Translations under genes and position numbers: made by a program
The notes under the pieces: model-generated
What the model was told of the DNA's origin: nothing
The model's database searches: none
What the model saw: only the letters and a program-made list of their open reading frames with translations
Part shown: piece by piece, positions 22,728-34,031 of the stretch
Numbering within the stretch: the stretch's first letter is position 1
Layout: every line of letters starts with the position of its first letter
Origin: Vigna angularis
Taxonomy: Eukaryota; Streptophyta; Magnoliopsida; Fabales; Fabaceae
Assembly (NCBI RefSeq): GCF_016808095.1
Contig: NC_068970.1
Coordinates: forward strand, 26,890,501 to 26,954,500
Reading direction: 5' to 3'
DNA: 64,000 nucleotides

Positions 22728-24485
22728 ATTTCCAACCCCCTGCTGTCTCCAACTCTCCACGGCTCTCTATTCTATTCCTACTGCTTCTGGAAATTGAAAA
22801 ACTATACTACTGGAGACTTTCTACTCTACTGAAGCTTTCCTACCTCCCCCTTTCTACACCCACGGCTCTCCTCTTTATAGCCAATTCTCTGACTTCTTTA
22901 TTCAATTAATGAGCAAGTGGGACCTCCATTTTGTGGTGTCCGTTTCCAGCCCAAGATTCACGTGAATTCCCTTCCAGCTTTCCATTCCAAACTGCTGGTC
23001 ACGTGAATCTCCAAAAGAATTCTCCATGGACGTTGCTCCTTACTTCTTCACGGTGCAGCTCTCATTGTTTGCTTGACAGTTTTGGACCAGGCCGTGAGTC
23101 TTCTTCTCCCCATTGGATTGCTTCTCTTTGCTGGTCCGTGAAGTGCATGCTTCTTCCAGCCGTGAGTGCTCTTCCCTGTCAAGCTGCTGGAATGTGGACG
23201 CTTGAAGGTTTCCCATCCGTAACTGCACTTTGCATCTTTTGGCTCCAGCCATGACAGTCTCTTCTTCACCGTTTGCTTCCTTTCTTTCCATCTCAGCTGG
23301 ACCGTGTAGGTGTGCCCTCATCTCCTTGCTGGACGTTTGCAGCGTGGAGAGTTTCTTCCAAGCCGAGACACCCCTTGCTGTAACAGCATGCTACTCTTCC
23401 CAAAAAGTGAATGAATCCTCCATGAAAATCATCATGGTGACTTGGCGTGACCAGCAGCGTGTGCTGTTTCCTCCTAGCCCAAGACCGTGCACTCTCTTCA
23501 TGTGGCAGCCGTGTGCTTCACTGGATGCTCCAACACTTTGCATGCGTGTTGCTACTGACTTCTCTACTGCCATTGCTCCAGCCGTGACAGTACCTCTTGC
23601 TTGACCGTGGCATCCAGCATTACATCATTCTGCAGCCTTCCAAGTACCGTGTTCTGTGTTCCCTGGAAGCGTACCTTGAGCTTGGTCACGTGCAGCTTCA
23701 ATTAAAAGGATGGAATGTGCTTCCAAAGTTGGCTCACCAATTTTTCAGCAAGTGTGGGCCGTGTGCTTTTCCATTCACCAATTAATCACCACTTTTCCAA
23801 ATTGTTCACGTGACCTTTGTGCTATTAAAATGTAATTTGACTTAGTGTGTTTTCTAAGGTAAGGCTAAGTGAAATCAGCAATATCTTTTCCCAAGCCAAA
23901 TTTTCCAATCCTAGGTGGCGGCTCCACTTCCAAAAGACAAAAGAGATTCCCCCATTATTTGTGTTTGCAGCCGTGAAGTGTCCACCTTCTTTCCATGTTT
24001 TCTTCAACCAAAACTAACAAGGGGGCCCTCCACTGATTGATATTTCAGCCGTGACATGCCATGTACCAAGCCAATTAATGCCCCTTAAAATCCAAGAAAT
24101 GAAAGAGTTCATGTGAAAGCATGTGTAATTTTGGATGTTGCCACAAAACCTTTGGACCGTGCACTTCTAATTTTTAGCCAATCCAAACAAAATATTTCAT
24201 CTCAAGTTTCCACGGATCACCACACAAAATAAATCTTTCAAGTAAATAACACTGTGTAAATGAATATTATTCCAAATGTCCCAAATTGTATTTCCAATAT
24301 TTTTCCTGCAATTACTAATGCAAATAATTAGCTCAGATGATTCAAATTAATCAAAATTAAAATTTTTGGTCAAGTTAAGCAATATTAGCAAAACGGGATA
24401 ATACCGGACATTCTAGCACAATTCCCTGATTAAATTCGGTACAATAAGCTAAGTGAAATTGAGAAAATATTAACTCATCATTCAT

Positions 24486-24841
24486 CCATACAAATCATGT
24501 GTAGATTCATGTTGTCTTTGTTGAGTCTTTTTTAGGTAGATTCTACCTATAAATGTGTAGATTCATCCATACAATATAATTAACAAATCATTTAAGTTTT
24601 TGTTGAGTCTTTTTTACTTTTTAATCCATTCATATTGTCTAGATTCATGTGTAGTCCTTTTATTCATTTATTTCTAGTTTGTGCTTTGAAAAATCACCAA
24701 AAATTATATATATAACTTGGATTTCAAAACTGCATCATATACATCTTTTTGATTGTCTTATATTTATAGGTTTGGGTTCATACTTTCCATTAGATCATTG
24801 GTAAGTTCATAAAAAAATTGGGTTAAATATGATAAGTTCAT
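24486..24841 (+). mobile_element. leader fragment of the old Athila-like element
   Basis: This continues the leader cut at 11005. The phrase atgtgtagattcat occurs on both sides of the insertion and again at 24551 and 24640, so the leader contains short direct repeats. It ends at the Pack-MULE insertion. Confidence 0.5.
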
Positions 24842-25999
24842 AAAAAAATTGGGTTAAATATGTTTTTAGTCCCTAAAGTATCATGCAATTTTGGGTTTCG
24901 TCCTTCTTTGAAAGGTTTGTTTTATTTTCATTCTCGTAGTTATGAAACTCGTATTTTTAGTCCTTAAAATATAATGGTGTTAAATTTTCTCTGAGGTGGC
25001 TAATGGTGTGCCACGTATGATGCCGCCTTACTTGCCCACTATGTGCCACGTTTCATCTTCAAGGCACCAGCTAAACTGAACAGTGACAAAAAGAAAACTT
25101 ATGGATGCTACCTTAAGCTCTCTTCAGCACTCTTCCTTTCTTTCCCTCTCCCAAATCCTAAACTGTTACCAATGAGGAGCATTGTTACCTTGAAGATGAT
25201 GATTTTGATGATGTTACAAAGTAAAGAATAAGATGACTTCTCTTGTATAAGAGTCTAAAAGCATTTCTGCATAAGAGAATACATCAAGACTGAACGGTAG
25301 ACCTCATGACCGAGCGGTAAAGTTATGACCAAGACCAAGTAGTGGAAGGCATGACCGTGACCGAACGGTCACTCAGCAGTTGAAAACCGAACGATCAAAA
25401 ACAGATTAAAGACGAACACTGGCTGACCACTGGCCGAACACAACTGAAGACCGAGCGATACTTATATGTCAACAGCCGAACGGTCACTATCAGTCAAAGA
25501 CCGAACAATATGTACTAGTTAAAGGCTTGGAGTGAATATCAATTCAAGACCGAACGGAGTTGAACATTGGCCAAACTCAGTTGAATACCGAACCGTCACT
25601 AACAGATACAGGCCGAACAGTTGATGACCGAACGGTTTAAGGCTTGACCAAGACCAAGTAGTTCGGACCGAGCGATAGCGAGGAATGACTGAGACCGAGC
25701 AGCTAACACCAAATGTTGGAAAGATATAAGTAACCAATCCGAACGACAAAAGGTGATAAGGGCTCAGGGCAAACATAGTTGAAAACCGAACGACAAGAGG
25801 TTGTGACAAATCAAACCGAGCGACAGAAGGTGAAGAACTCGAGTTGATCGGTTGAAGTGTTAAAAATTCAAATCGTTCCAAGTCTTGCAAATAATCGATT
25901 ATCACTTATAATAATCGATTATCACTGGCAGTTGTAATCTGTCGTTTCAGTTTCGGACCAGTAGCCTATATAAAAAGCATTGACCTAAGAGCTAAGTAT

Positions 26000-28260
26000 G
26001 TGCAAAGAAAAAGAAAAAGAGAAAGAAAAGAGAAGAAAAAGCAAAGCTCAATGCAAAGGAAAGTTGGGAATTAGTAAGAATGATTGTGTTTATATGATTC
26101 TCTTAACTCAAGGGTTTTGTGATCTAGAAAAACCAATTTTCTTGTTAGCCCAGCCACATTATAAGCCATTGAAAAGTCCTTGTGATGATGCATGCTTGTG
26201 AATGTATTTGATTGTGGTTAAATGAAAGATAAAGTCAATTCATGTGATATTGTGATAGTAGAGTGAATGAGTGAATACATCTTATACACTTGTGTGTTTG
26301 AGTGAAACACTTTATCTAGTGAGGAAAGATTCCATGAGCACATGAACATCCATGCTTAGTTGATTGATCATTCATGAAAAGTAGCATTTGTTGGATATTA
26401 GGTGATTGTGTGAACACTAAAGCATGTACATGTCTTGATTGAAGTCTTTGTCATGAGCTTAATTGAGTACTTATTTATCTTGAAAAGAGGATTTTGAATG
26501 TGGTGAATCATTGTAGTGATTGGTGGAAGATTGAGTTACATCTTGTTTGCTTGAGAACAAGCAAAGTTCTAAGTTTGGGGTTGTGATAACAGTTGAAAAA
26601 CTGTTATTTTCATGTTTAAAATTGATACTAAAAGCAACCTTTAACACTTAGAAACTAGCTTGGAATCATGTTTTTGCTTACATTTTCAGAAATAACAGAG
26701 TTGGACAGGTTTATGCTTGATTTCAGTGTTTTATGCAGATTTTGAGGTGAATTTGATGAAAGAAGTGAAGTAGGACAGAGTTGGAATCAGAAAAGGACAC
26801 AAAAAGTGCAAAAGGTGAAGCCACAAGTACCGCTCAACGCCATTTTACCGCTGAGCGGCACTATTTAACACTCGTTGGATCCGCTGAGGGGTGAAAGTGC
26901 AGCTGAGGGGAAGAATTCAACACACGCACTTACCGCTGAGCGGTATATTACCGCTGAGCGCCATTAATTTGGGCTTTGGCCTACTTTTATGTAATTTTTA
27001 GAATAGTATATAAGCTTTAGGACGTCCTAGGGTTTGTATCTTTGGCTGGAGAAGACGCAAAACACACTTTTCACCCCTTGGGGGTAGAATTGGAGATGGT
27101 GACGGCTCTCTTCTTCTCTTTCTAGGGTTTTTCTATCTCTTCCATTCTTTCATTATTGTTCATCTAGTTTCACCATGAATATGGTGAACTAAACTTTGTA
27201 TTGGATTTGGGGAATCAATGAAATCTTTTGAAGCTCTCATATATGGAATTTTGTGTTTAAACATGGGTTAAATATGTTTTTAGTCCCTAAACTATCGGTC
27301 GTTTCTGGTTTTCGTCCCTCTTTCAAAGTAAGGTACAATTTGGTCCTCATTCTTTTCGAAACGTTCGTTTTCGTCCCTCGAAAACTAACACCGTTTAAAA
27401 ATTTGGTCCTCATTAGTCAACAAATGAGGACTAAAACCAAAGTTTCGAGGACTAAAACAAACGTTTCGAAAAGAATGAGGACCAAATTGTACCTTACTTT
27501 GAAAGAGGGACGAAAACCAGAAACGACCAATAGTTTAGGGACTAAAAACATATTTAACCCTTTAAACATCATATTTATGATACATGCTTTCTTTCATCAT
27601 TAGTTAGGGTTTTTCTTCTTTGCTCAAAGCATGCATTGTTTAACTCATTCGATGTCATGATTATTGGTTTTATTGATATGGACACATACGGTAAAATCTA
27701 GATCTGGGAAAACTCTCCCAATAGTAGTATAAACCTAGACATAGGAATATGATGGTTGGTTGCCGTTAAGCTTCCGTTCACTATAATGCATGATTAATTG
27801 CTAGCGAGACAAGACATTGTAAACTAGTGATTATGATTAGGCTTTCTTTGCCGAGACATCGGGTTTAAGGTAAATTAGAGAGTGGCATTAACATTGATGA
27901 AAAGAATGATGAATTCCTAAATATATGAGAGTGGATAAGATGAAATTTATTACCCCAACAACATACTCATCCATATAATTCATTCCAAGAGTTTGTGTTC
28001 TTCTTTCCATTGATCAAAACTCATGCATACGTGTTTACTTTTTGTCTTTTGCATTTGAAACCTCAAGAATTTGTTTATTTTCACAAGTCTTAAATAATCA
28101 AGAAGTCATATAACTAACTAGGTCGTGAGTCCTTTGGGAGAACGATACTTGGTCTTACCAAGTTTATTACTTGATACGATTCGGTCACACTTGCCGAGGT
28201 TACAAGTTTTTGGCGTCGTTTTCGGTGTTCAGAAATTTGTCATCATCAAACAAGCTCTTT
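26000..28260 (+). mobile_element. Athila-like fragment: 3' UTR - LTR - primer site
   Basis: Order: 3' internal region with polypurine tract (ctaagtttggggttg, ending 26583), LTR from TGATAACAGTTG (26584) to CCGAGGTTACA (28204), then a degenerate tRNA-Asp primer site TTTTTGGCGTCGTTTTCGG (28207-28225) and a few dozen bases more. One LTR with internal sequence on both sides suggests recombination between tandem copies or insertion of a one-LTR circle. The LTR starts with a 9-bp-stem palindrome and contains four GCTGAGCGG-type palindromes at 26828-26965. Its edges are approximate. Confidence 0.6.
27265..27560. mobile_element. palindromic MULE-derived MITE
   Basis: 296 bp with almost perfect inverted halves beginning GGGTTAAATATGTTTTTAG. 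The perfect 9-bp TSD is TTTAAACAT (27256-27264 and 27561-27569). It lies within the Athila-like LTR. Confidence 0.9.
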
Positions 28261-28641
28261 GCTTTTAACAATCTATATCGAACTCTGTTTTAATATTTCC
28301 ACTGCGCAAAATAGGTACCGATTGTTTCAACATAAACAACATCTCTTCTTCGAGGAAATAAAGAATATCAATAATCTTAGGATAAATCAAAAACATACAA
28401 CGATCACCACAGTTTAACTATTCGATGCAATATTCACCGTTCGCAAGGCTTCCACTACCGACTTCGACGCTAGTGGCGCTCCTCTCTTGCCTCTGTTGTC
28501 TGTCTCCGCCAGCGTCTGCAACAACGCCTTATACTCCGCCAGCGTCCTCTAGGCCCATCAAAATTTTTGCCCCTCGTGTGTGTCGTCAAATCCCTAATCC
28601 TCGTGTGCCCCATTTGTTATGTTTTTCGCTAAAAAAAACAG

Positions 28642-28799
28642 GTGATTTGTACCGAATGTGAGAAGAATTCTAATCAGTATGAAAATATGATGGATTTGAC
28701 AGTTGAAATTCATGGAGATGCTGCTTCCCTGGAGGAATGTCTGGACTAGTTTACTGCCAAAGAATGGCTTCATGGGGATAATATGTATAAATGTGACAG
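28642..28799 (+). pseudogene. captured exon of a ubiquitin-specific protease
   Basis: The 158-bp open stretch begins directly after an acceptor-like aaaaaaaacag and ends at a CAG/GTAAGG donor. It reads [19 protein letters not shown] then TVEIHGD, SLEECLD, stop, FTAKEWLHGDNMYKCD. The C-x-x-[11 protein letters not shown] and SLEECL..FTA..W..GDNMYKC pattern is the zinc-binding segment of plant UBP15/16-type deubiquitinases. One in-frame TAG breaks it. It is a captured exon with its splice sites, carried between the MULE repeats. No protease activity is expected. Confidence 0.75.
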
Positions 28800-29808
28800 G
28801 TAAGGTTGCTTGGAAAAATATGTATAAGTATGGTGAATTTTATTACCTTGTATATAGAAATTCTGCTTTAAAAGTGATCATTGTTATAATATTAACGTCT
28901 GTATTAGAATAATATTAATTTAATGTTAGAATACTTGGTTGACCATCCATATGTGCTCATTAGATTAGAATAATCTATTACTATTACTGATTAATAGGCT
29001 TGAGATTAGTTTTTAGCCTATTGGTATCATTCTATAACTAACTTCAAATCAATCAATAAACACTAACAGAATTTCTCTCACTACTTCATTCTTTCTAGAT
29101 AACCATAATATGCTTTTGAATTGAAAAAAAGTCTAAAATTCATTACTTCTGTTTTTCCCCGTTTATATTGGTTAACTTGTTTCATATTTAAATGTGTTTT
29201 TAACACATTTTCTCTCACTGCTCTTAGTTCTTTCTCACGTCTTCGAATTAGGGATTTGGCGACGCACACGAGGGGCATAAATTCTGATGGGCTTAGAGGA
29301 CGCTGGCGGAGTACGAATCGACGACGGAGGCAAGAGAGGAACGCCGCCAGCGTCAAAGTCGGCGGTGGAAGCCTTGCGGACGGTGAAGATTGCATCGAAT
29401 AGTTAAACTGTGGTGAGCGCTATATGTTTTTGTTTTTGATTTATCCCAAGATTATTGATATTCTTTATTTCCTCGAAGAAGAGATGTTGTTTAGGATTTC
29501 GGAGAGGGAAAGAAAGGAAGAGTGCTGAAGAGAGCTTAAGGTAGCATCCATAAGTTTTCTTTTTGTCACTGTTCAGTTCAGCTGGTGCCTTGAAGATGAA
29601 ACGTGGCACACAGTGGGCAAGTAAGGTGGCATCATACGTGGCACACCGTTAGCCACCTTAGAGAAAATTTAACACCATTACATTTTAAGGACTAAAAATA
29701 CGAGTTTTATAACTAGAGGATGAAAATGAACAAACCTTTCGAAGAGAGACGAAACCCAAAATCGCATAATACTTCAGAGACTAAAAACATATTTAAACCA
29801 AAAAAATT

Positions 29809-31246
29809 CCATATTGTCTTGTTGATGTTTCAAACTCTATTTTGATTCTAGTAGGTTTTCTTTTACTTTGTGTTTCTTGTTCTTTGAGCTTTCAAAACCA
29901 AAATATAATTAGTTTCTTGTGTGTGGTGGTTGTGTTTTGCACTTGAAAATAGTGGAAAAAGAAGTACTAAAAGCTTTTAAGCAAAGACCTAAAAGAGAGT
30001 ACCAAAGAGAGCCTAGAAAAGTGCTCAAAATTTGTATGCATTGACCACTACCATTGTTTTGTTAGTGAATCTATTTGAGAACATTTTGGTTATTGCTTTG
30101 TGCATTTTATTCCACTTTCCAACAACTTAAGTCTTGGCCAATGATGCTAAAAGAGTGGCCTTAATGCCCATTTGCTCAAAGATTGTCAAAGACAAGAAAC
30201 ACCCTCTTAATATTTTAGTATTTTTTTTTGTGCTCTAGTACCTTTCTTTAGAACTTCTTTTGAGTGCTTAACCTTTTGTTCTTACCATTTAATTTCTTGC
30301 TTGTCTTCTTGGTTTTGTTGGTTTTTTTCATACACAAATTCCTTTTGCAAAGCCTTTCTTATTTTTAGAACTTCTTTTTTTTTTGTTTGGAACTTTATCA
30401 TCTCGGTTTGGGTTTTATTTTGTGGTGTAGGTTCTCTTTTTGTGGTGAGCCAATATTGTTGAGGTAGCATCCTAGGTGGTGGAGACCTAAGGGGAGCTTC
30501 AAGTCTAGAGTGGTAGCCAAGAAGAAAAGAAAGAAAACACTTGGGAGGAAGAACCATTTGTTTGTATTTCTTTGCTTTGTAATTGCTTCCTTTTTGCTTT
30601 GTATGTCATGGCCTTGTTAGGTGTCTTAGGGGAGTTTGTGGTGCTCAATCTCATCTCCTAATAAGAACTTTTAAACCTTAGTGAAATTTGTAGTAATGCA
30701 ATATTCGTAGCTATGCCATGAGCCCATGCGTTTAAATCCAAAAAGAGACTCTTTTCTATTTCTTTTTTATTTTTGAAGTTTTATTTTTACCGTTTTTCAC
30801 ACTTTCCTATGTTGGTTGACACATTTGCACTTTGAATTTTTCCTTGAAATTTTTTGTGCTATCTTTTCATGATTTTTGGGTGTTTGTCACAAAGTTTCAG
30901 CCCATTTTGATTTGATTTGCATATACTTGTTGTTTACCTCTTATGTTTCACTGTGTTGACTTTTACTGATAGGAGTTGACTTAGCGTATGACTAGGGGCA
31001 ATGTTGAGGAACTACCATCCTTTAATCCTGATATTGATAGGATTTTTCATAGATTAGTTAGGCATTCTAGGACTTGATAGTTTGTGCATTTAGATAGCAT
31101 TAGTTCATTAGTTGCATAATTCTTAACATTCTCCTTCGGCTATAGGCATTCTATGTATAAAGCTCCATATTTAGGATATATGCATATTGCTTCCTCTATC
31201 TGTGCCTCTGATTATGATTCTCTTTCTTTGTCTACTGCTCCATATT
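29809..31246 (+). mobile_element. leader and gag start of the old Athila-like element
   Basis: Non-coding leader up to a gag-like start at 30987, MTRGNVEELPSFNPDIDRIF, with the -EELP-F-P-I-R-F- pattern of plant gypsy gag N-termini, soon broken by a stop. At 31170-31246 a second block reads YLGYMHIASSICASDYDSLS and continues, across the Tekay insertion, into HMESAAFASNSTSHLYY at 41267. This shows that the two sides are one element. Confidence 0.65.
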
Positions 31247-31251
31247 GTGTG

Positions 31252-34016
31252 TGTAAGATCCTTGAAAAATATTTGTAAGTTAAATACTAAAAAAAAAAAA
31301 AAATGAATAGTAAATTGTGAATAGTAAAAGGTGAATAGTAAAAAGTGAATAGTAAAAAAAAAAAAATATTTTTGGAAAGGATAAGTGTTACACGTAGCTT
31401 TGAGATCAGAATTCACCAATTTGCAAATAAAAAATTATTTTTGTAATAGTAAAATGAATAAAAAAATGAATAGTAAAAATGAATAGTAAAAATGAATATT
31501 AAATTTTTTTACTATAAATAGCCAAGGGGGGGAGGCTGGAAATTTACACCAAAATTCTAGAGAAATTGTGAGAGAAGAGAGTTGGAGTAAATTATAGTTG
31601 AAGAGGAGAAATTCTGGAAGTTTCCGGAGAACGGTTTGAGAAGAGGAAACTAAGTCTGGAATAGAGGTAAGGGGAGCCAACTTTGAGTATTTCCTTTTGT
31701 ATTATCTTGAGTCTTGGATATGTTATATTTTGCTTTTCTGATCTTATATCTTGAATATGGAGTATTTTGTTTCTGTATGATCTTAAATTTTAAATGAGAG
31801 TATGCTTTGTATTGATATCCAAGTGTGATAGTTGTAAAATGTAATGTTGATTATGTTATGCCACTTGTATGTTATTAGTTGTTTATTTTTTTGTATTTTG
31901 GAAGGATTAGAAATTGTCTAACCGGCTCTGCCAGATTCAATTTCTTGTTTCCCCAAACATTCTATTGTTTCCCTTATTTAATTTTATTGTATTTTGGAAG
32001 GATTAGAAATTGTCTAACCGGCTCTGCCAGATTCAATTTCTTGTTTCCCCAAACTTTCTATTGCTTCAGTTATTTATTTTATTGCACTTTTGGAAGGATT
32101 AGAAGTTGTCTAACCGGCTCTGCCAGATTCAACTTCTTGTTTCCCCAAACTATTTATTGCTTTACTTATTTATTTTATTGCATTTTTGGAAGGATTAGAA
32201 GTTGTCTAACCGGCTCTGCCAGATTCAACTTCTTATTTCCCCAGACATGTATTGTTCTTGTTATTTAATTATATTGTATTTTGGGATGGATTAGAAGTTG
32301 TCTAACCGGCTCTGCCAGATTCAACTTCTTGTTTCCCATGAATTTTTATATTAAGATTATTCTTATGATTGTCAAATATTGTATTCTTCTATGACCATTT
32401 ATAGTAATATCTTATTATGGGTAATTGTTTATAATTATCTTGTATGAATTCTATCATGAATGAGTTTCTTGGCTGAAATTGATCTTGTTGGAAGGTCTGG
32501 AGTAAGGATTCTGTAATAACTTGTATATGAGTATTAAATAGATGTAGTGATACTATTTGAGGTTGTTGTAAGACGAAGTAAAAATATTAAAATTAGGCAT
32601 TTTAGATTTAGAGCATAAGCGAACAAGGTAGATAATTTAAATAAATAAATTGTTAATTATTGAAGGCCTCCCTTTGTTGGTAGGATAGAGGAACCTTAAA
32701 AACCTGAGTTGGCACATCCCTGATCATAGAGCAGCCCTGGCCTGGTCCAGTCAGTTGTGACTAGTCATATGTGTTGACGTCGAAGGTGAGTTTGATGCGT
32801 TCAGACATCTGGGTCCTCTCCGGTGACCAATTGGGGTAAAGAAAGATCTCTAATAGGATGAAATTAAAATAAAATAAGTTAATTCGAGATGCATAAATTT
32901 AACATGGTAAAAACTTCATATATATTTTATTTATCGTTACATTTAGTTCAGACTTTAATACGTAGTGGCTAAGATATGATGAAATGTTTTGGCTGATCTA
33001 TGAATCTTTAATTGGTGAAAATATGTTGAGTTATACTCGTTATGGTCAAAAAATAAGTTTATAATATGAAGTATGATAGCCGGCGATATGTTTAATTTAT
33101 TAACACCAAAATAGGTTATTGTCAAATTATGATTAGAGAATGAACATGATTGAGTTATGTGGAGAAGAGGTTATGAATTGTTGATTTGATGAAATGTTGG
33201 AGTGGATAAGAGAGTATGAAATGTTGAGGTGATGAAATGTTGGAGTGGATATAAGAAATTATTGCTTATGAAATGATGTTCCCTACGGGAAGTAGTATGT
33301 TCGGTTATACCATGAGAGCTTGGTATGAACAAAGTAACACCTGAGGTTAATGAAAGCAGGCAGCAAGTGGTCTGACCATAAGGCTTTGACATAAATATGT
33401 GGATCATAAGTTTTATAGAAGCAGGCAGAGAGCGGTCTGACCATAAGGCTTCAGAGAGTAAGACATAGTATACAGGTGAGGCTTAAGGAAGCAGGCAGAG
33501 AGCGGTCTGACCATAAGGCTTCGTGAGTAAGCATAGTATAAATTGTAAGGTTTATGAAATTGAGGAAGATGATTTTGATAATGATGAATTAATGACATCG
33601 GGGTAATGATATTTGAGTAATTGTAGAAATAAATGATTAAACTATTCTTATTACAAGTTTAATGATTGATTTGATATGGTTGGCTTACCCTTATTTGTTT
33701 ATGCTATGATCATATAACTCATGTTATATGTGATTAGATAATGTTGCAGATGTGGTTGAAAAAGCTTAGAGATGAGAGAGATGCGGGGAAAACCTTTCAT
33801 GGATTTTTGTAAAAAGAATAAATTTGTATTGGGAAGATTATGTTGTGTAAAATTTAAAAGTTGAAATGTCAACGGTGAAGACTATATTGTTTAAAGTTTG
33901 TAAGTTTGGTATTGTACTTTGGAGTAATTGAAATAAAGTTTGATTGTTTATATGAGATATCAAATTAATTTAGTCTCTACTATCAGTAATACCCTTTAAA
34001 ATATTTGGGTGTTACA
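31252..34016 (+). repeat. 5' LTR of the Tekay element
   Basis: Contains repeated gtgaatagtaaa words (31300-31500), TATAAATA at 31513-31520 followed by a G tract, five hairpin units of about 90 bp (31895-32335) and three aagcaggcag...ataaggctt hairpin units (33353-33525). The transcript should start near 31545. Confidence 0.93.
31895..32335 (+). repeat. five hairpin repeat units in the Tekay LTR
   Basis: Each unit of about 85-95 bp contains AGAAxTTG, TCTAACCGGCTCTGCCAGA and CAAxTTCT in order, which folds as an 8-bp outer stem plus a GGC/GCC inner stem. In units 1-2 the variable pair is A/T and in units 3-5 it is G/C. The same array recurs at 39135-39578 and, inverted, at 57535-57970. Confidence 0.8.
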
Positions 34017-34019
34017 TTA

Positions 34020-34031
34020 TGGTATCAGAGC
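34020..34031 (+). other. primer binding site, initiator tRNA-Met
   Basis: TGGTATCAGAGC three bases after the 5' LTR. Confidence 0.9.

Larger units (their letters stand above)
11006..24480 (-). mobile_element. solo LTR of the Athila-like family, split by a nested copy
   Basis: The sequence starts TGATACGACTGTCGCGG at 11006 and ends ACTCATCA at 24480, flanked by the 5-bp TSD TTCAT (11001-11005 and 24481-24485). After removing the nested element (11808-22727 plus one copy of ATTTC), about 2.55 kb remains, the same length as the LTRs of the nested element, and it is related over its whole length. It has no internal region, so it is a solo LTR. It is clearly more diverged, hence older, than the element within it. 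A TATAAAG on the minus strand at about 22873-22880 matches the LTR promoter position of the nested copy. Confidence 0.88.
25164..28332 (+). mobile_element. copia-type LTR insertion in the MULE's left repeat (composite)
   Basis: Starts TGTTACCAATGAGG and ends GTTTCAACA, with TSD TAAAC (25159-25163 and 28333-28337). The start matches the copia-type LTR at 47727 (TGTTACCAATGAAG) and the end phrase ctgcgcaaaat..accgatt..caaca matches its end, so the outer part is a solo LTR of that family. A TATA (ctatataaaaagc) lies near 25968. It is split by an Athila-like fragment at about 26000-28260. About 18 degenerate copies of accga(a/g)cggt fill 25290-25860. Confidence 0.72.
24851..29799. mobile_element. 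Pack-MULE (Mutator-like element with long terminal inverted repeats)
   Basis: Terminal inverted repeats of about 0.55-0.58 kb begin GGGTTAAATATG at 24851 and end with the complement at 29799. The left repeat is interrupted at 25163 and resumes at 28338, running to about 28603; the right repeat is 29246-29799. The 9-bp TSD AAAAAAATT (24842-24850 and 29800-29808) is diagnostic of Mutator-like elements. A 31-bp tandem duplication of the left edge (24820-24850) is also present. There is no transposase; the interior carries a host gene fragment, so it is a non-autonomous Pack-MULE. Confidence 0.88.

Noticed and set aside
29403..29609. Small protein shared by 25043-25231 and 29403-29609
   Set aside because: These are the two inverted repeats of the Pack-MULE; the resemblance is due to the repeat, not to duplicated genes.
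31879..32268. Tandem-repeat protein with GRIRNCLTGSARFNFLFPQT units (also at 39088-39513 and 57598-58023)
   Set aside because: It is the translation of the non-coding LTR hairpin repeats; the frame is kept only because the unit length is near a multiple of three, and other frames and strands show no coding sign.
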